DNA of 64,000 bases from Nesterenkonia sandarakina (GTDB lineage Bacteria > Actinomycetota > Actinomycetes > Actinomycetales > Micrococcaceae): NCBI RefSeq assembly GCF_003003175.1, contig NZ_PVTY01000001.1, positions 62,001 through 126,000 on the forward strand, given 5' to 3'. Numbering within the stretch: position 1 is the first letter of the stretch; each line of letters opens with the position of its first letter. The notes beneath the pieces were generated by a model. It was given only the letters and a program-made list of their open reading frames with translations. It did not search any database and was not told the origin of the DNA. Position numbers and translations under genes: made by a program. Shown here piece after piece: positions 1 through 12,114 of the stretch.

Positions 1-1732
1 CCTGGGATTCGGGCGCGCCGCTGCCCATACCGGTGGCCGTCACCGTGGCCCGCAGCTCGGCGACCCTCCCCCGATCACCCTCCGCGTCACCGGCGCTCCA
101 GCCGTCGGCCTCCCCGCCCTCCCGGCTCTCATCCCGGCTCTCAACCTCGCTCTCAACCGGGCCGGTGTCCTGATCAGACTGCTGGTCCAGGTCCGGCTGC
201 TCGTCCCCGACGCTGATCACCAGGGGCTCCCCCCGATAGCTCAGCCCGGCCTCGGCGAAGTCTCGCACCAGGCGCACATCGGCCGCCCGAGCCGGGGCCT
301 CCGCCACGGTGTAGCCCCGCACCTGCTCCACAGACGCCTCGCGGAGCGCCTGGGTCCGCAGCGCCGCGATGCCCTCCACCGCGCGCTCTGCGTCGGGGTG
401 ACCCAGCAGCTCCGCGGGACTGAGCCCGGCAGGATCCGGGGCGCGCGGGCGAGGATCCTCGGGGCTGCGCGGACCATCCGCGCTGCGCTGCTCCGTGGTC
501 TCGGTCTCGGGCGGTGCTGTCTGTGCGATCGGCGCGAACGTCGTCGTCGGGGTGGGGGTGACGAGCCCGGCCGCGAACCAGAGCCCGAGGAACCCCAGCG
601 CACCCAGAGCCAGGGCGCTGAGCCGGGGCGCCCGCCGTCGCGCGCTGGTCTCTGCTCCGGGCCGGGTCGGCAGCTCCGGCACCACCTCCTCGTGCACATG
701 CGGCGTCAGGTCCAGCGCGGCCGGGGCGGAGCAGCGGAACAGCTCGACGGCGAAGTCCTGCGCGCTGGGCCGCAGACCAGGATCCTCCTGCAGGGCCGAT
801 TCCAGCAGCAGCGCGATGGTGTCCGGCAGCTCCGGGCGCAGGCTCGGCAGCGGCGCCCGCTGGCTGCTCCGAGCCGGAACCGAGCCGGTCAGCGAGAACC
901 AGGCGACCGCCCCGAGAGAGTACACATCGGCTTCCGGGGACAGTCCGGAGCGAGCCTCACGCCGCGTGGCTGAATCGGCCCCTGGCGGCAGTCGTCCCTC
1001 CAGCTCACGCTCCGGTGCCGCGAACCCGGGAGTCCCGGACGCCGAGCGCGCGGTGCCCAGGATCGCGGCGTCGGCCAGGTCCCCCAGGGCCGGCTTGCCG
1101 TCCGCGGCGAGCAGGATGTTGCCCGGCGAGACGTCTCCGTGGGCCACACCGCCGAGATGCAGCGCCCCCAGGGCGGTCGCGATCGGAGTCAGCACGGTGA
1201 CCACCTCCCCCAGGCTGAGCCTGCCGACGCTGCGCAGGAGCTGACCCAGCGACCCGGTGTTATAGGGCTCAAGCATCAGTCCGAGTCCCTGGGAGGTCTC
1301 CAGGGCGCCATAGGCCCGCACCAGATGCTCATGACGGAGCATGTCCAGCGCCTGAAGCTCCGCGGCGACTCGCTCCACCGGCTCCCGGCGCCGCCGCCCG
1401 GCCGTCTCGCCCGCTCCCCCGCCGACCTCCTGGCCTGCTCGCTGAGCTCGGGGAACCTTCAACGCGAAGGCCGCCGGCGGGCAGCCGTCGACCAGCTGCC
1501 AGTCCGGCTCATCGGGAGAGTCCCACCAGACCAGCCAGACCAGGGCGTTCCCGCCGGCGCCGAGAAGTCGCTCCACGGTGATGCCCGGGGCCGACGGAGG
1601 GTCCCAGCCGCGGGTGACGGAGTCGTCGAAGGTCCGCCGCATCCGCTCCAGCGGTGCGGCCTGCTCGGGGCTGCCAGCAGTGCGATGCGAGGTGCGGCGC
1701 CCCAGGAGGCGCCCGGTGATGTCACCGTTCAT
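1..1732 (-). CDS. Serine/threonine protein kinase-like membrane protein (3' part outside the window)
   Basis: Eukaryotic-type kinase fold followed by one membrane helix and an extracytoplasmic tail; the C-terminus lies beyond the window start, leaving about 577 codons. Visible kinase parts from the chosen ATG: glycine-rich loop GAGGNALVWLV (about 58-68), VAxK-like lysine in FALKV (K92), catalytic loop HGDVSPGN (199-206), DLA in place of DFG (D218), and an APE-type motif AAPE (about 238-241). A hydrophobic helix spans about 371-391, followed by a Thr/Pro-rich then acidic exterior. The Lys, Asp and Asn needed for catalysis are kept, but HRD reads HGD and DFG reads DLA, so activity could be low. 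ATG 1732 is preferred over ATG 1741 because GGTGAGA sits at a proper distance only for the former. It diverges from lipB. The substrate is unknown. Confidence 0.8.
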   Translation of the reverse strand, partial: MNGDITGRLLGRRTSHRTAGSPEQAAPLERMRRTFDDSVTRGWDPPSAPGITVERLLGAGGNALVWLVWWDSPDEPDWQLVDGCPPAAFALKVPRAQRAGQEVGGGAGETAGRRRREPVERVAAELQALDMLRHEHLVRAYGALETSQGLGLMLEPYNTGSLGQLLRSVGRLSLGEVVTVLTPIATALGALHLGGVAHGDVSPGNILLAADGKPALGDLADAAILGTARSASGTPGFAAPERELEGRLPPGADSATRREARSGLSPEADVYSLGAVAWFSLTGSVPARSSQRAPLPSLRPELPDTIALLLESALQEDPGLRPSAQDFAVELFRCSAPAALDLTPHVHEEVVPELPTRPGAETSARRRAPRLSALALGALGFLGLWFAAGLVTPTPTTTFAPIAQTAPPETETTEQRSADGPRSPEDPRPRAPDPAGLSPAELLGHPDAERAVEGIAALRTQALREASVEQVRGYTVAEAPARAADVRLVRDFAEAGLSYRGEPLVISVGDEQPDLDQQSDQDTGPVESEVESRDESREGGEADGWSAGDAEGDRGRVAELRATVTATGMGSGAPESQ

Positions 1733-1822
1733 GACATCCATTCTCACCGGACGCAGAGCCGGTCTGCGGGTTATCCACAGGTCATCTCTGCATCAGGTTC
1801 CCGCCGCGTGGTCGGTTCGGTC

Positions 1823-1828
1823 TAGTCT
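1823..1828 (+). promoter_or_regulatory. -10 element of lipB, leaderless
   Basis: TAGTCT fits the actinobacterial TANNNT -10 consensus and lies six bases before the lipB ATG, so transcription should begin at or next to the start codon. No Shine-Dalgarno sequence precedes lipB. The -35 region is weak. Confidence 0.5.
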
Positions 1829-1834
1829 GGTGTC

Positions 1835-2572
1835 ATGGAGCTCACTTTCACGAGGCTGGGGTTCGATCCTGCGCTTCTCGACTACTCCGAGACGCTCGCC
1901 CTCCAGCGGCGTCTGCACACGGCGGTGCAGGAAGGCTCGGCGCCCTCCACCGTGCTGCTGCTCGAACATGCCGACGTCTACACCGCAGGTCGGCGCACCG
2001 AACCGGCTGATCTGCCCGAAGACGGGACCCCCGTGGTGGACGTGGATCGCGGCGGGAAGATCACCTGGCACGGCCGCGGACAGCTCGTCGGCTATCCGAT
2101 CCTGCATCTGCGCGACCGGTCACTGGTCAAGGACTACGTCTGCGTGCTGGAGAAGACCCTGATCCGCATCCTGGCCACCGACTTCGGCATCACCGGCACC
2201 CAGGTGGCGGGACGCTCCGGGGTCTGGATCACCGGAGACGGCCCGGACCGGAAGATCGCCGCCATCGGACTGCGGGTGCACCGCTCGGTCACCATGCACG
2301 GGTTCGCGCTGAACTGCTCCAACGACCTCGCCCCGTTCGAGAACATCATCGCCTGCGGGATCACTGACGCGAAGACCACCAGCATCAGCGCCGAGCTGGG
2401 CCGGCAGGTCACCCCAGAACAGGTGGCCGACCGGGTCACCGAGGAGCTGCGCCATGCGCTGCCTCCGCTGCTGCACGACGACGACGCGCCCGTCCTTGCC
2501 GGATCCCCCGGCCTCGGCGCAGACCAGGACACCTGTGTGATGTCCCGAACAACAGAAGGAGCACCACAGTGA
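1835..2572 (+). CDS. lipB: Octanoyl-[ACP]:protein N-octanoyltransferase
   Basis: Transfers octanoyl groups from octanoyl-ACP to lipoyl domains of 2-oxoacid dehydrogenases and GcvH, the first step of endogenous lipoate synthesis. The 245-residue protein has the family pattern: [12 protein letters not shown] (72-83), the lysine of [11 protein letters not shown] (K140) and the acyl-thioester cysteine of ACGITD (C174). The last ~40 residues are an acidic, weakly conserved tail. It overlaps lipA by four bases (GTGA), indicating translational coupling. The start is a leaderless ATG. Confidence 0.96.
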   Translation: MELTFTRLGFDPALLDYSETLALQRRLHTAVQEGSAPSTVLLLEHADVYTAGRRTEPADLPEDGTPVVDVDRGGKITWHGRGQLVGYPILHLRDRSLVKDYVCVLEKTLIRILATDFGITGTQVAGRSGVWITGDGPDRKIAAIGLRVHRSVTMHGFALNCSNDLAPFENIIACGITDAKTTSISAELGRQVTPEQVADRVTEELRHALPPLLHDDDAPVLAGSPGLGADQDTCVMSRTTEGAPQ

Positions 2573-3576
2573 CTGTGGCACCCGAAGGCCGACGCATGCT
2601 GCGCGTCGAAGCACGCAACGCCTCGATCCCCGTGGAGCGCAAACCCGAGTGGATGCGCACCAAGGTCAAGATCGGCACCGAGTTCACCGAGATGAAGAAG
2701 CGAGTGGGCGAGAAGGGCCTGCACACGGTCTGCGAGGAAGCCGGGTGTCCGAACATCTTCGAGTGCTGGGAGGACCGCGAGGCCACCTTCCTCATCGGCG
2801 GCTCCGCCTGCACCCGACGCTGTGACTTCTGCGAGATCGACACCGGCCGCCCCGGCGCCGTGGACGAGTCCGAGCCGCTGCAGGTGGCGCAGTCCGTCCA
2901 GGAGATGCAGCTGCGCTACGCCACCGTCACCGGCGTCGCCCGCGATGACCTCCCCGATGAGGGGGTCTGGCTCTACGCCGAGACCATCCGCAAGATCCAC
3001 GAGCTCAACCCCGGCACCGGCGTGGAGATCCTGATCCCGGACTTCTCCGGGCGCGAGGAGAACATCGCCGGGATCTGCGAGGCCGCCCCCGAGGTGTTCG
3101 CGCACAACGTCGAGACGGTTCCCCGGATCTTCCGGCGCATCCGCCCGGCCTTCCGCTACGAGCGCTCCCTGGACGTGCTGACCCAGGGCCGCCGCCACGG
3201 GATGATCACCAAGTCCAACCTGATCCTCGGCATGGGCGAGACCCGCGAAGAGGTCTCCGAGGCGCTGCGCGACCTGCACGACGCCGGCTGCGACCTGCTC
3301 ACCATCACCCAGTACCTGCGGCCCACCCCGCGGCACCTGCCGGTGGACCGCTGGGTCAAGCCCCAGGAGTTCCTCGACATCTCCCAGGAGGCCGAGGAGA
3401 TCGGCTTCCTCGGCGTGATGTCCGGGCCCCTGGTCCGCTCCTCCTACCGTGCCGGATCCCTCTGGGCCAAGGCCATGCAGAAGAAGGGCTGGGAGATCCC
3501 CGCCGCGCTGGCGCACATCGAGCCCTCCGGAGCCACCAAGCAGGAAGCATCCACGCTGGTCGCCGCAGGGTACTGA
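2569..3576 (+). CDS. lipA: Lipoyl synthase (radical SAM)
   Basis: Inserts two sulfur atoms into protein-bound octanoyl groups to make lipoyl cofactor. The 335-residue product carries the auxiliary cluster cysteines C55, C60 and C66 ([12 protein letters not shown]), the radical SAM triad CTRRCDFC (C81, C85, C88) and the C-terminal RSSY motif that ligates the auxiliary cluster. It starts with GTG inside the lipB stop region, with AGAAGGAG about nine bases upstream. With lipB it forms the complete two-enzyme pathway. Confidence 0.98.
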   Translation: MTVAPEGRRMLRVEARNASIPVERKPEWMRTKVKIGTEFTEMKKRVGEKGLHTVCEEAGCPNIFECWEDREATFLIGGSACTRRCDFCEIDTGRPGAVDESEPLQVAQSVQEMQLRYATVTGVARDDLPDEGVWLYAETIRKIHELNPGTGVEILIPDFSGREENIAGICEAAPEVFAHNVETVPRIFRRIRPAFRYERSLDVLTQGRRHGMITKSNLILGMGETREEVSEALRDLHDAGCDLLTITQYLRPTPRHLPVDRWVKPQEFLDISQEAEEIGFLGVMSGPLVRSSYRAGSLWAKAMQKKGWEIPAALAHIEPSGATKQEASTLVAAGY

Positions 3577-3584
3577 GCCTGCGG

Positions 3585-3590
3585 TAGACT
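3585..3590 (+). promoter_or_regulatory. -10 element of the DUF4191 gene
   Basis: TAGACT (TANNNT consensus) lies nine bases before the ATG at 3600 and just after the lipA stop. It suggests a separate, almost leaderless transcript in addition to read-through from lipA. No clear -35 box. Confidence 0.45.
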
Positions 3591-3599
3591 GAGATCACT

Positions 3600-4400
3600 A
3601 TGGCACCAGCAGACTCCACTCCTCCCAAGGCTTCCTCCAAGGCAGAGGCAAAGGCCGCGCTCAAGAACCTCAAGGCCGAGCAGAAGGCCGAACAGCGGGA
3701 CCGCAAGGCCCGCAAGAAGGCCAATAAGCAGGAGGGCTTCTTCGCGCGGATCAAGCAGGTCTTCACCATGACCCGCTCCTACGATCCGAACATCGGATGG
3801 TGGATGGCGCTGGCCTTCTTCGTCACCTTCGGCGTGTTCTTCCTGATCTTCACGTTGACGCTCAACTGGGTGACCGGTCTGCTGATCGGTCTGCCCTTCG
3901 GCCTGCTGGCCGCGATGATCATCATGAACCGCAGAGCCGAGAAGGCCGCGTTCTCCCGGATCGAAGGCCGCCCCGGTGCCGCCGCCGCGGCGCTGAGCAC
4001 GCTCAAGCGCGGCTGGATCGTCACCGAAGAGCCGGTCGCGATGGACCCGAAGACCCAGGACGCGATCTTCCGAGTCCTGGGCAAGCCCGGTCTGGTGCTG
4101 GTCACCGAAGGCCCCGCCGGGCGGGTGAACAAGCTCGTGGAGAAGACCCGCAAGCGGTTCAGCCCGATCCTCCGTGACACCGGTGTGCCGATCCACGTCA
4201 TCCAGTCCGGACGCGGCGACCAGCAGGTATCGCTGCAGAAGCTGGCCAAGACGATCAAGAAGCTCGACAAGAAGCTCACCAAGCACGAGGTCAACGCGGT
4301 GGACCGCCGGCTCACCGCGCTGCCGATCTCTCGGCCCCCGATCCCCAAGGGCGTGGACCCCTACCGCACCCGCCCCGATCGCAAGGCGTTGCGCGGATAG
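3600..4400 (+). CDS. DUF4191 family membrane protein
   Basis: A 266-residue actinobacterial protein of unknown function, commonly found directly downstream of lipA. A lysine/alanine-rich, probably helical cytoplasmic N-terminus (about 1-55) precedes two adjacent membrane helices (about 67-87 and 91-109) and a basic cytoplasmic domain (about 110-266) ending in a Pro/Arg-rich tail. The hairpin topology puts both ends in the cytoplasm. A role linked to lipoate is only suggested by synteny. A strong hairpin follows the gene. Confidence 0.85.
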   Translation: MAPADSTPPKASSKAEAKAALKNLKAEQKAEQRDRKARKKANKQEGFFARIKQVFTMTRSYDPNIGWWMALAFFVTFGVFFLIFTLTLNWVTGLLIGLPFGLLAAMIIMNRRAEKAAFSRIEGRPGAAAAALSTLKRGWIVTEEPVAMDPKTQDAIFRVLGKPGLVLVTEGPAGRVNKLVEKTRKRFSPILRDTGVPIHVIQSGRGDQQVSLQKLAKTIKKLDKKLTKHEVNAVDRRLTALPISRPPIPKGVDPYRTRPDRKALRG

Positions 4401-4426
4401 CTCCAGCCCCGTCTGATCTGCACCTC

Positions 4427-4465
4427 ACAGAACCCCGATCATCCAGCTGATGATTGGGGTTCTGT
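4427..4465 (+). terminator. Hairpin terminator after the lipB-lipA-DUF4191 group
   Basis: A 17-base inverted repeat (4427-4443 with 4449-4465, one G-T pair) around a five-base loop, 26 bases after the DUF4191 stop. No long T tract, as is usual in high-GC bacteria. Its right arm also contains the possible rpsD -35 sequence. Confidence 0.75.
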
Positions 4466-4477
4466 CATCCCCGGTGC

Positions 4478-4483
4478 TAGGCT
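4478..4483 (+). promoter_or_regulatory. Probable -10 element of rpsD
   Basis: TAGGCT matches TANNNT, with TTGGGG 18 bases upstream (4454-4459) as a plausible -35. Transcription from about 4490 would give rpsD a leader of roughly 220 bases, unusually long for this window. Confidence 0.4.
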
Positions 4484-4594
4484 GTTGTGCTGTCTGGCAG
4501 GCTTCGCATCTTAACCGAAGATCCCCTGCACACAGGCTCCCCCTCCGGTTCATCCTGATGGGGTTCCCGTGTGCCGGTGCGACGTCGCAGTGCC

Positions 4595-4670
4595 GTGAGC
4601 CTTCGGCGGCTCACACTCTCCGAACCACGGATCTCGGAGGCCAGGTACCTGATCGTTTGTCGCGATCAGG
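4595..4670 (+). promoter_or_regulatory. Structured rpsD leader (possible S4 autoregulatory region)
   Basis: Two hairpins lie upstream of rpsD: GTGAGCC/GGCTCAC around a TTCG-containing loop (4595-4614), and CCTGATCG/CGATCAGG (4648-4655 with 4663-4670). S4 represses its own synthesis by binding mRNA leaders in several bacteria. Whether this leader binds S4 is inference. Confidence 0.4.
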
Positions 4671-4708
4671 AATAAACATCATTCGCCGACAAGACAGGAA
4701 GGCATTCA

Positions 4709-5341
4709 ATGCCCACATCACCATTGCGCAGTCGTCGTACTGTGAAGGCATCGCGAGCCCTTGGCATCGCGCTGACCCCCAAGGCCCAGAAGTACCTGGA
4801 TCGCCGCCCCTACGGCCCCGGCCAGCACGGCCGTACCCGTCGTCGCACCGACTCGGACTACGCGGTGCGTCTGAAGGAGAAGCAGCGTCTCCGCGCCCAG
4901 TACGGCATCCGCGAGGCGCAGATGCTGCGTTACTACGAAGAGGCCAAGCGCATGCACGAGGGCCTGACCGGTGAGAACCTGGTCGAGCTGCTCGAGTCCC
5001 GGCTTGACGCCCTGGTCCTGCGTTCGGGCTTCGCCCGCACCATCGCCCAGGCACGCCAGTTCGTGGTGCACCGCCACATCCTGGTCAACGGCAAGCGCGT
5101 GGACCGCCCGTCCTTCCGCGTGAAGCCGGGTCAGATGATCCACGTGCACGAGCGCTCCGAGGTCTTCGAGCCCTTCCAGGTGGCCGCCGCAGGCACCCAC
5201 CAGGATGCGCTGCCCACGGTCCCCGGCTACCTCACCGTCGAGATCGAGAAGCTCCAGGCGACTCTTTCCCGCAAGCCCAAGCGCGAAGAGGTCCCGGTCA
5301 CCTGCGAAGAGCAGCTCGTGGTCGAGTTCTACGCACGCTGA
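4709..5341 (+). CDS. rpsD: 30S ribosomal protein S4
   Basis: Primary 16S rRNA-binding protein that nucleates small-subunit assembly. The 210-residue product has the RRPYGPGQHGR motif, the S4 core DSDYAVRLKEKQRLRAQYGI and the S4 RNA-binding domain (about 97-160) containing ARQFVVHRHILVNG, ending in the typical VEFYAR. This is the zinc-free type, without the N-terminal four-cysteine motif. AGGAAGG precedes the ATG. It is monocistronic, set apart from other ribosomal genes as in many Actinobacteria, and is followed by a strong terminator. Confidence 0.98.
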   Translation: MPTSPLRSRRTVKASRALGIALTPKAQKYLDRRPYGPGQHGRTRRRTDSDYAVRLKEKQRLRAQYGIREAQMLRYYEEAKRMHEGLTGENLVELLESRLDALVLRSGFARTIAQARQFVVHRHILVNGKRVDRPSFRVKPGQMIHVHERSEVFEPFQVAAAGTHQDALPTVPGYLTVEIEKLQATLSRKPKREEVPVTCEEQLVVEFYAR

Positions 5342-5377
5342 TCCGCATCGGATCGCTCAGAACATCGTTCTGAAACC

Positions 5378-5425
5378 CACAGAGCCCGCTGCCCTCCCTC
5401 ACCGGAGGCCGCAGCGGGCTCTGTG
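5378..5425 (+). terminator. rpsD terminator
   Basis: A perfect 15-base stem, CACAGAGCCCGCTGC (5378-5392) with its complement at 5411-5425, then TTTCC. It starts 36 bases after the rpsD stop and separates rpsD from alaS. Confidence 0.85.
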
Positions 5426-5527
5426 TTTCCACTAAGCTGGTCCCGGCGCAGATCCGTCGGTGGTCACAGACATGAGACCTCCACGGCCGACTCGCAGCGA
5501 CCATCAGCAGGAGGACCCGAGAAACTC

Positions 5528-8219
<2,692 letters not shown>

Positions 8220-8227
<8 letters not shown>

Positions 8228-8750
8228 TCACCCCGAACACGACGCCGCCGGCCCCGACTCTGCCGGGCCGAAGCCCAGGGCCGGGGTGCGGCTGGGAATC
8301 GACGTCGGCGATGCTCGGGTCGGGCTCGCTGCCTCGGACCCCGACGCGCTGATCGCCACCCCGGTGATGACGCTGCGCCGGGACCCCAACCGATCCTCGG
8401 ACCTGACCATGCTGATCACGATCATCAGAGATCGGCAGGTCCGCGCGGTCTACGTGGGTCTGCCGATCTCGCTCTCCGGCAGCGAGACCCTCTCCACGAA
8501 GAAGGCCCGCGACTATGCCGGTCAGCTGGCCGGGATGATCGCGGCCGCTGAGCTGCCCACCGAGGTCTATCTCATCGACGAGCGGCTCTCCACGGTCTCG
8601 GCCGCGACCAAGATGCGCGCCTCCGGCGTCGCATCGAAGGATCAGCGCACGCGCATCGACCAGGCCGCTGCCGTGGAGATCCTCACCCACGCCTTGGACC
8701 TGCGTCAGTCCTGGGGCCGGGAGCCCGGCTCACCGGTCTCCGCGACCTGA
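8220..8750 (+). CDS. ruvX: YqgF/RuvX family nuclease (16S pre-rRNA 5' processing)
   Basis: RNase H-fold protein of the YqgF family, which acts in 5' maturation of 16S rRNA. The 176-residue product shows the conserved motifs in order: GIDVGDARVGLA, VYVGLPISLSG, LIDERLSTVSA and the late DQAAAVEIL. The GTG start lies inside the alaS end; an alaS-ruvX pair is typical. In relatives mltG and the aro genes usually follow; here an unrelated gene and then the inverted rel block follow instead. Confidence 0.93.
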
Positions 8751-8861
8751 CCCGGCGGCGCCGCCGTCCACAGTCAGGCCGGAGCGGGTCTGCGCGCTGG
8801 TGTCCTCCACAGCCCTGCCCGGCCCCTGGGACCTGGCCTCCCGGTGCGCCAGGCTGTAACC

Positions 8862-9632
8862 ATGCCAACCAGCCTCGCGCCGAGTCTTCCCCCGGGGTTC
8901 TACCGCCCGGGCTCCCGGTTCTCCGCCGCTGAGCTGCAGGTGATGGACCACGAGGGGGCGGTGCGCCCGCTGCTGGGCGACCTCTACATCTGCAGCGCTC
9001 TGCCGGATGCGCCGGGCCCCCGTGCTCTGGCGTGCCAGACCCTGCTCGGTGCCGGGCTGCGGGCACATGCAGTGCTCTGTGGCGAGTCCGCCGCCTGGGT
9101 GCATCTGGGCGCCGGGAACGCCCCGACACGGATCACCGTGATCACCGCGGGGGTGTATCGACGACGCACGGCGGGTCCGCTCCCCTGGCAGGTCCATCAG
9201 GTCCCGCTGGGCGCGGAGGAGCAGTCAGAGCTGCAGGGAGTGCCGGTGACCACCCCGCTGCGCACGGCAGCAGATCTCTTTCTGGGCATCGGCACCGTGG
9301 AGAGCCGCCGAGCCCTGGATGCGCCGCGAGCCACCGCTGCGCGCACGGCCGGTGCAGCCGCCCAGTCAGCAGCCGATCCAGCAATCGTTCCGGCTGCCGA
9401 TCCAGCAGCCGGCCCGGAGGCGGGTCCAGCAGGGCTCAGCCGTGACAGCTCCGCTCAGCGCTGGGCGGCGATCCGTCGGCTCCGCCTGGCGAATCCCGAG
9501 CAGCTCCAGCTGAAGGCCCTCCTGCGGCAGATCACGGCGCAGCTGGAGCGGCGCCCCCGGGAGGCAGGCGCCACGAACCGACGTCTGGACCGGATCGAGG
9601 CGCTGCTCAGCACCCGCGTGTTCCACGGCTGA
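8862..9632 (+). CDS. AbiEi-like / DUF559-neighbourhood hypothetical protein
   Basis: About 256 residues, assigned only at fold-motif level. The central segment, with ACQTLLGAGLRAHAVLCGESAAW, GVPVTTPLRTAADLFL and an RRALDA stretch, matches the pattern of actinobacterial proteins annotated as type IV toxin-antitoxin AbiEi-like or DUF559 (Vsr-like) proteins. No nuclease motif is visible downstream; a low-complexity Ala/Pro linker (about 155-190) leads to a basic helical tail. No partner toxin gene is adjacent, so a toxin-antitoxin role is unsupported. ATG 8862 is chosen; GTG 8844 is possible and neither has a good ribosome-binding site. Confidence 0.6.
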   Translation: MPTSLAPSLPPGFYRPGSRFSAAELQVMDHEGAVRPLLGDLYICSALPDAPGPRALACQTLLGAGLRAHAVLCGESAAWVHLGAGNAPTRITVITAGVYRRRTAGPLPWQVHQVPLGAEEQSELQGVPVTTPLRTAADLFLGIGTVESRRALDAPRATAARTAGAAAQSAADPAIVPAADPAAGPEAGPAGLSRDSSAQRWAAIRRLRLANPEQLQLKALLRQITAQLERRPREAGATNRRLDRIEALLSTRVFHG

Positions 9633-9663
9633 GCGACTCGGTGCGATCCGCTCCCCCGGTGTC

Positions 9664-9706
9664 GAGATCAGTGTTCCGGGGTCAACGTTCCGGGATCAGT
9701 GTTCCC
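9664..9706. repeat. Three 14-bp tandem units at the rel 3' end
   Basis: GATCAGTGTTCCGG, GGTCAACGTTCCGG and GATCAGTGTTCCCG stand head to tail. The last unit contains the rel stop codon (GAACACTGA on the minus strand), so the other two look like decayed copies of the gene end. Coordinates are good to about two bases. Confidence 0.6.
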
Positions 9707-12056
9707 GGCGTTTGCCCACCGTCCGGTAGACGTCGTAGACCCCGTCGATCCGGCGCACCGAGTTCAACACGTGGTTGAGGTAGCGCGGGTCTCCCATCTC
9801 GAAGGAGAACCGCGACAGCGCCACCCGATCCCGGGAGGTCTGCACGCTGGCCGAGAGGATGTTGACCTGGGATTCGGCGAGGATCCGCGTCACGTCGGAG
9901 AGCAACGACTTCCGGTCCAGCGCCTCGACCTGGATCTCGACCAGGAACACCGACGACTTGGTCGGGGCCCATTCCACCTCGACCAGGCGGCCTGGCTGTT
10001 CGCGCAGCTGCTGGACGTTGCGGCAGTCTGCCCGGTGCACCGAGACGCCCTGGCCCCGGGTGACGAATCCCTCGATCTCATCCGGGGGCACCGGGGTGCA
10101 GCAGCGGGCCAGCTTCACCAACACGTTGCCCGCGCCCTTGACGATGACTCCGGCGTCGGAATACTGGTTCGCCGGGGTGCCTGGGGAGGTGATCGGGGTG
10201 GTGTCGTGCTCCTCAGACTCTTCCTCCTCCGGCTCGAAGAGGGCGGTCAGGTGCTCGATGACGTTCTGGGTGGAGACGTGCTCCTCGCCCACACCGGCGT
10301 AGAGGCCGGCGACCTCCGTGTAGTGCAGCTGCTTGGCGACGGTGTCGAGCACCTCGGGGTTCATCACCTTCTGCAGCGGCAGCTGGGACTTACGGATCGC
10401 CTTGGTCAGGCTCTCCTTGCCGCGTTCGATGGACTCCTCGCGGCGCTCCTTGGAGAACCAGTGCCGGATCTTGTTCCGGGCGCGGGGGCTCTGGACGAAC
10501 TGCAGCCAGTCGTTGCTGGGCCCGGCCGTCTCGGACTTGGAGGTGAAGATCTCGACCCAGTCACCATGCTGCAGCTCGGAGTTCAGCGGCACCAGCTTGC
10601 CGTTGACCCGGGCGCCGATGGTCTTGTGCCCGACGTCGGTGTGGATCGCGTAGGCGAAGTCCACCGGAGTGGAGCCCGCCGGGAGAGCCATGACCTCACC
10701 CTTGGGGGTGTAGACGAAGACTTCCTTGGCGTTGATCTCGAAGCGCAGCGAGTCCAGGAACTCGTCGGGGTCCTTGGTCTCGGACTGCCAGTCCACCAGG
10801 GACCGGAGCCAGCCGATGTCCTCGGTGGCCTGGGACTGCTGGGTCGCGGTCCCGGCCAGGGACCCGCCGGCCGGCTGGTTGGCCGGAGAGTGCGGCGCGG
10901 TGGATGAGAAGTCCTGCTTGTACTTCCAGTGGGCGGCCACGCCGTACTCGGCGCGGCGGTGCATCTCGTGGGTGCGGATCTGGATCTCCACCGGCTTGCC
11001 CGCCGGGCCCAGCACGGTGGTGTGCAGCGACTGGTACATGTTGTACTTCGGCATCGCGATGTAATCCTTGAACCGCCCGGGCAGCGGGTTCCAGCGTGCG
11101 TGCAGAGCACCGAGCACCGCGTAACAGTCCCGGATGGTGTCCACGAGCACCCGGACACCCATGAGGTCGTGGATGTCGTCGAACTCTTTTCCGCGCACGA
11201 TCATCTTCTGATAGATCGAGTAGTAGTGCTTGGGCCGGCCGGTGATGGTGGCCGAGATGGAGGCCTCGTTGAGGTCATCGGCGATGGTCTCGCGCACCTC
11301 GGAGAGGAACTTCTCGCGCTGCGGGGTGCGGTCCCCCACAAGCCGGACGATCTCTTCGTAGACCTTGGGGTACAGGGCGGCGAAGGAGAGGTCCTCGAGC
11401 TCCCATTTGATCGTGTTCATGCCCAGCCTGTGAGCCAGCGGGGAGAAGATCTCCAGGGTTTCCTTGGCCTTGCGGGCGCTGGACTCTGCCGCCACATAGC
11501 GCCAGGTCCGCGCGTTGTGCAGCCGGTCGGCGAGCTTGATCATCAGCACGCGGATGTCCTTGGCCATGGCCAGGACCATCTTGCGCACGGTCTCAGCCTG
11601 CGCGGCGTCGCCGAACTTCAGCTTGTCCAGCTTGGTGACCCCGTCGACCAGCAGCGCGATCTCGGGACCGAACTCCTCGTTGAGCTGATCCAGCGAATAG
11701 GCGGTGTCTTCGACCGTGTCGTGCAGCAGCGCCGCGGCCAGGGTGGAGCCGGTCAGTCCGAGCTCGGCGAGAATCGTGGCCACCGCCACCGGGTGGGTGA
11801 TGTACGGGTCCCCGCTCTTGCGCTTCTGGTCGCGGTGATGGTGATTCGCGACGTCGAAGGCGCGCTGGACCAGCGGGAAGTCCTGCTGAGAATCATTGGC
11901 CCGCATGGCGCGCAGAAGCGGCTCGAGCAACGGCGAGGATGAGGCCTCATCACTGACCATTCCGACGGCGCGAGCGCGCCGGACCACGGGCGGTGAGGCT
12001 GCGCTCGCTGCTGCGAGCTGCGTGTTGCCCTTTGCTGCCGGGCGTTCCTCGTTCAC
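9696..12056 (-). CDS. rel: Bifunctional (p)ppGpp synthetase/hydrolase
   Basis: Stringent-response enzyme that makes and degrades (p)ppGpp. The 786-residue product has the complete long RSH layout: HD hydrolase domain ([21 protein letters not shown]; about 70-230), synthetase domain ([34 protein letters not shown]; about 270-400), TGS domain near 450-510, a conserved Cys region ([19 protein letters not shown]) and a C-terminal ACT domain. Both catalytic centres look intact, as in single-Rel Actinobacteria. The GTG start has AGCAGG upstream; an N-terminal 30-residue extension is unconserved. It has its own promoter and is not preceded by apt, which often sits between secF and rel. Confidence 0.97.
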   Translation of the reverse strand: MNEERPAAKGNTQLAAASAASPPVVRRARAVGMVSDEASSSPLLEPLLRAMRANDSQQDFPLVQRAFDVANHHHRDQKRKSGDPYITHPVAVATILAELGLTGSTLAAALLHDTVEDTAYSLDQLNEEFGPEIALLVDGVTKLDKLKFGDAAQAETVRKMVLAMAKDIRVLMIKLADRLHNARTWRYVAAESSARKAKETLEIFSPLAHRLGMNTIKWELEDLSFAALYPKVYEEIVRLVGDRTPQREKFLSEVRETIADDLNEASISATITGRPKHYYSIYQKMIVRGKEFDDIHDLMGVRVLVDTIRDCYAVLGALHARWNPLPGRFKDYIAMPKYNMYQSLHTTVLGPAGKPVEIQIRTHEMHRRAEYGVAAHWKYKQDFSSTAPHSPANQPAGGSLAGTATQQSQATEDIGWLRSLVDWQSETKDPDEFLDSLRFEINAKEVFVYTPKGEVMALPAGSTPVDFAYAIHTDVGHKTIGARVNGKLVPLNSELQHGDWVEIFTSKSETAGPSNDWLQFVQSPRARNKIRHWFSKERREESIERGKESLTKAIRKSQLPLQKVMNPEVLDTVAKQLHYTEVAGLYAGVGEEHVSTQNVIEHLTALFEPEEEESEEHDTTPITSPGTPANQYSDAGVIVKGAGNVLVKLARCCTPVPPDEIEGFVTRGQGVSVHRADCRNVQQLREQPGRLVEVEWAPTKSSVFLVEIQVEALDRKSLLSDVTRILAESQVNILSASVQTSRDRVALSRFSFEMGDPRYLNHVLNSVRRIDGVYDVYRTVGKRREH

Positions 12057-12114
12057 CAGTGCGGACCTGCTTTCCCTAGGGCTGAGTCGGGATGCTGAAG
12101 ACGGCGTGTCGGCA

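Noticed and set aside
8862-9632. Possible type IV toxin-antitoxin (AbiEi-AbiEii) system
   Set aside because: Only the AbiEi-like protein is present. The next gene is rel on the opposite strand, and no nucleotidyltransferase toxin frame is adjacent.
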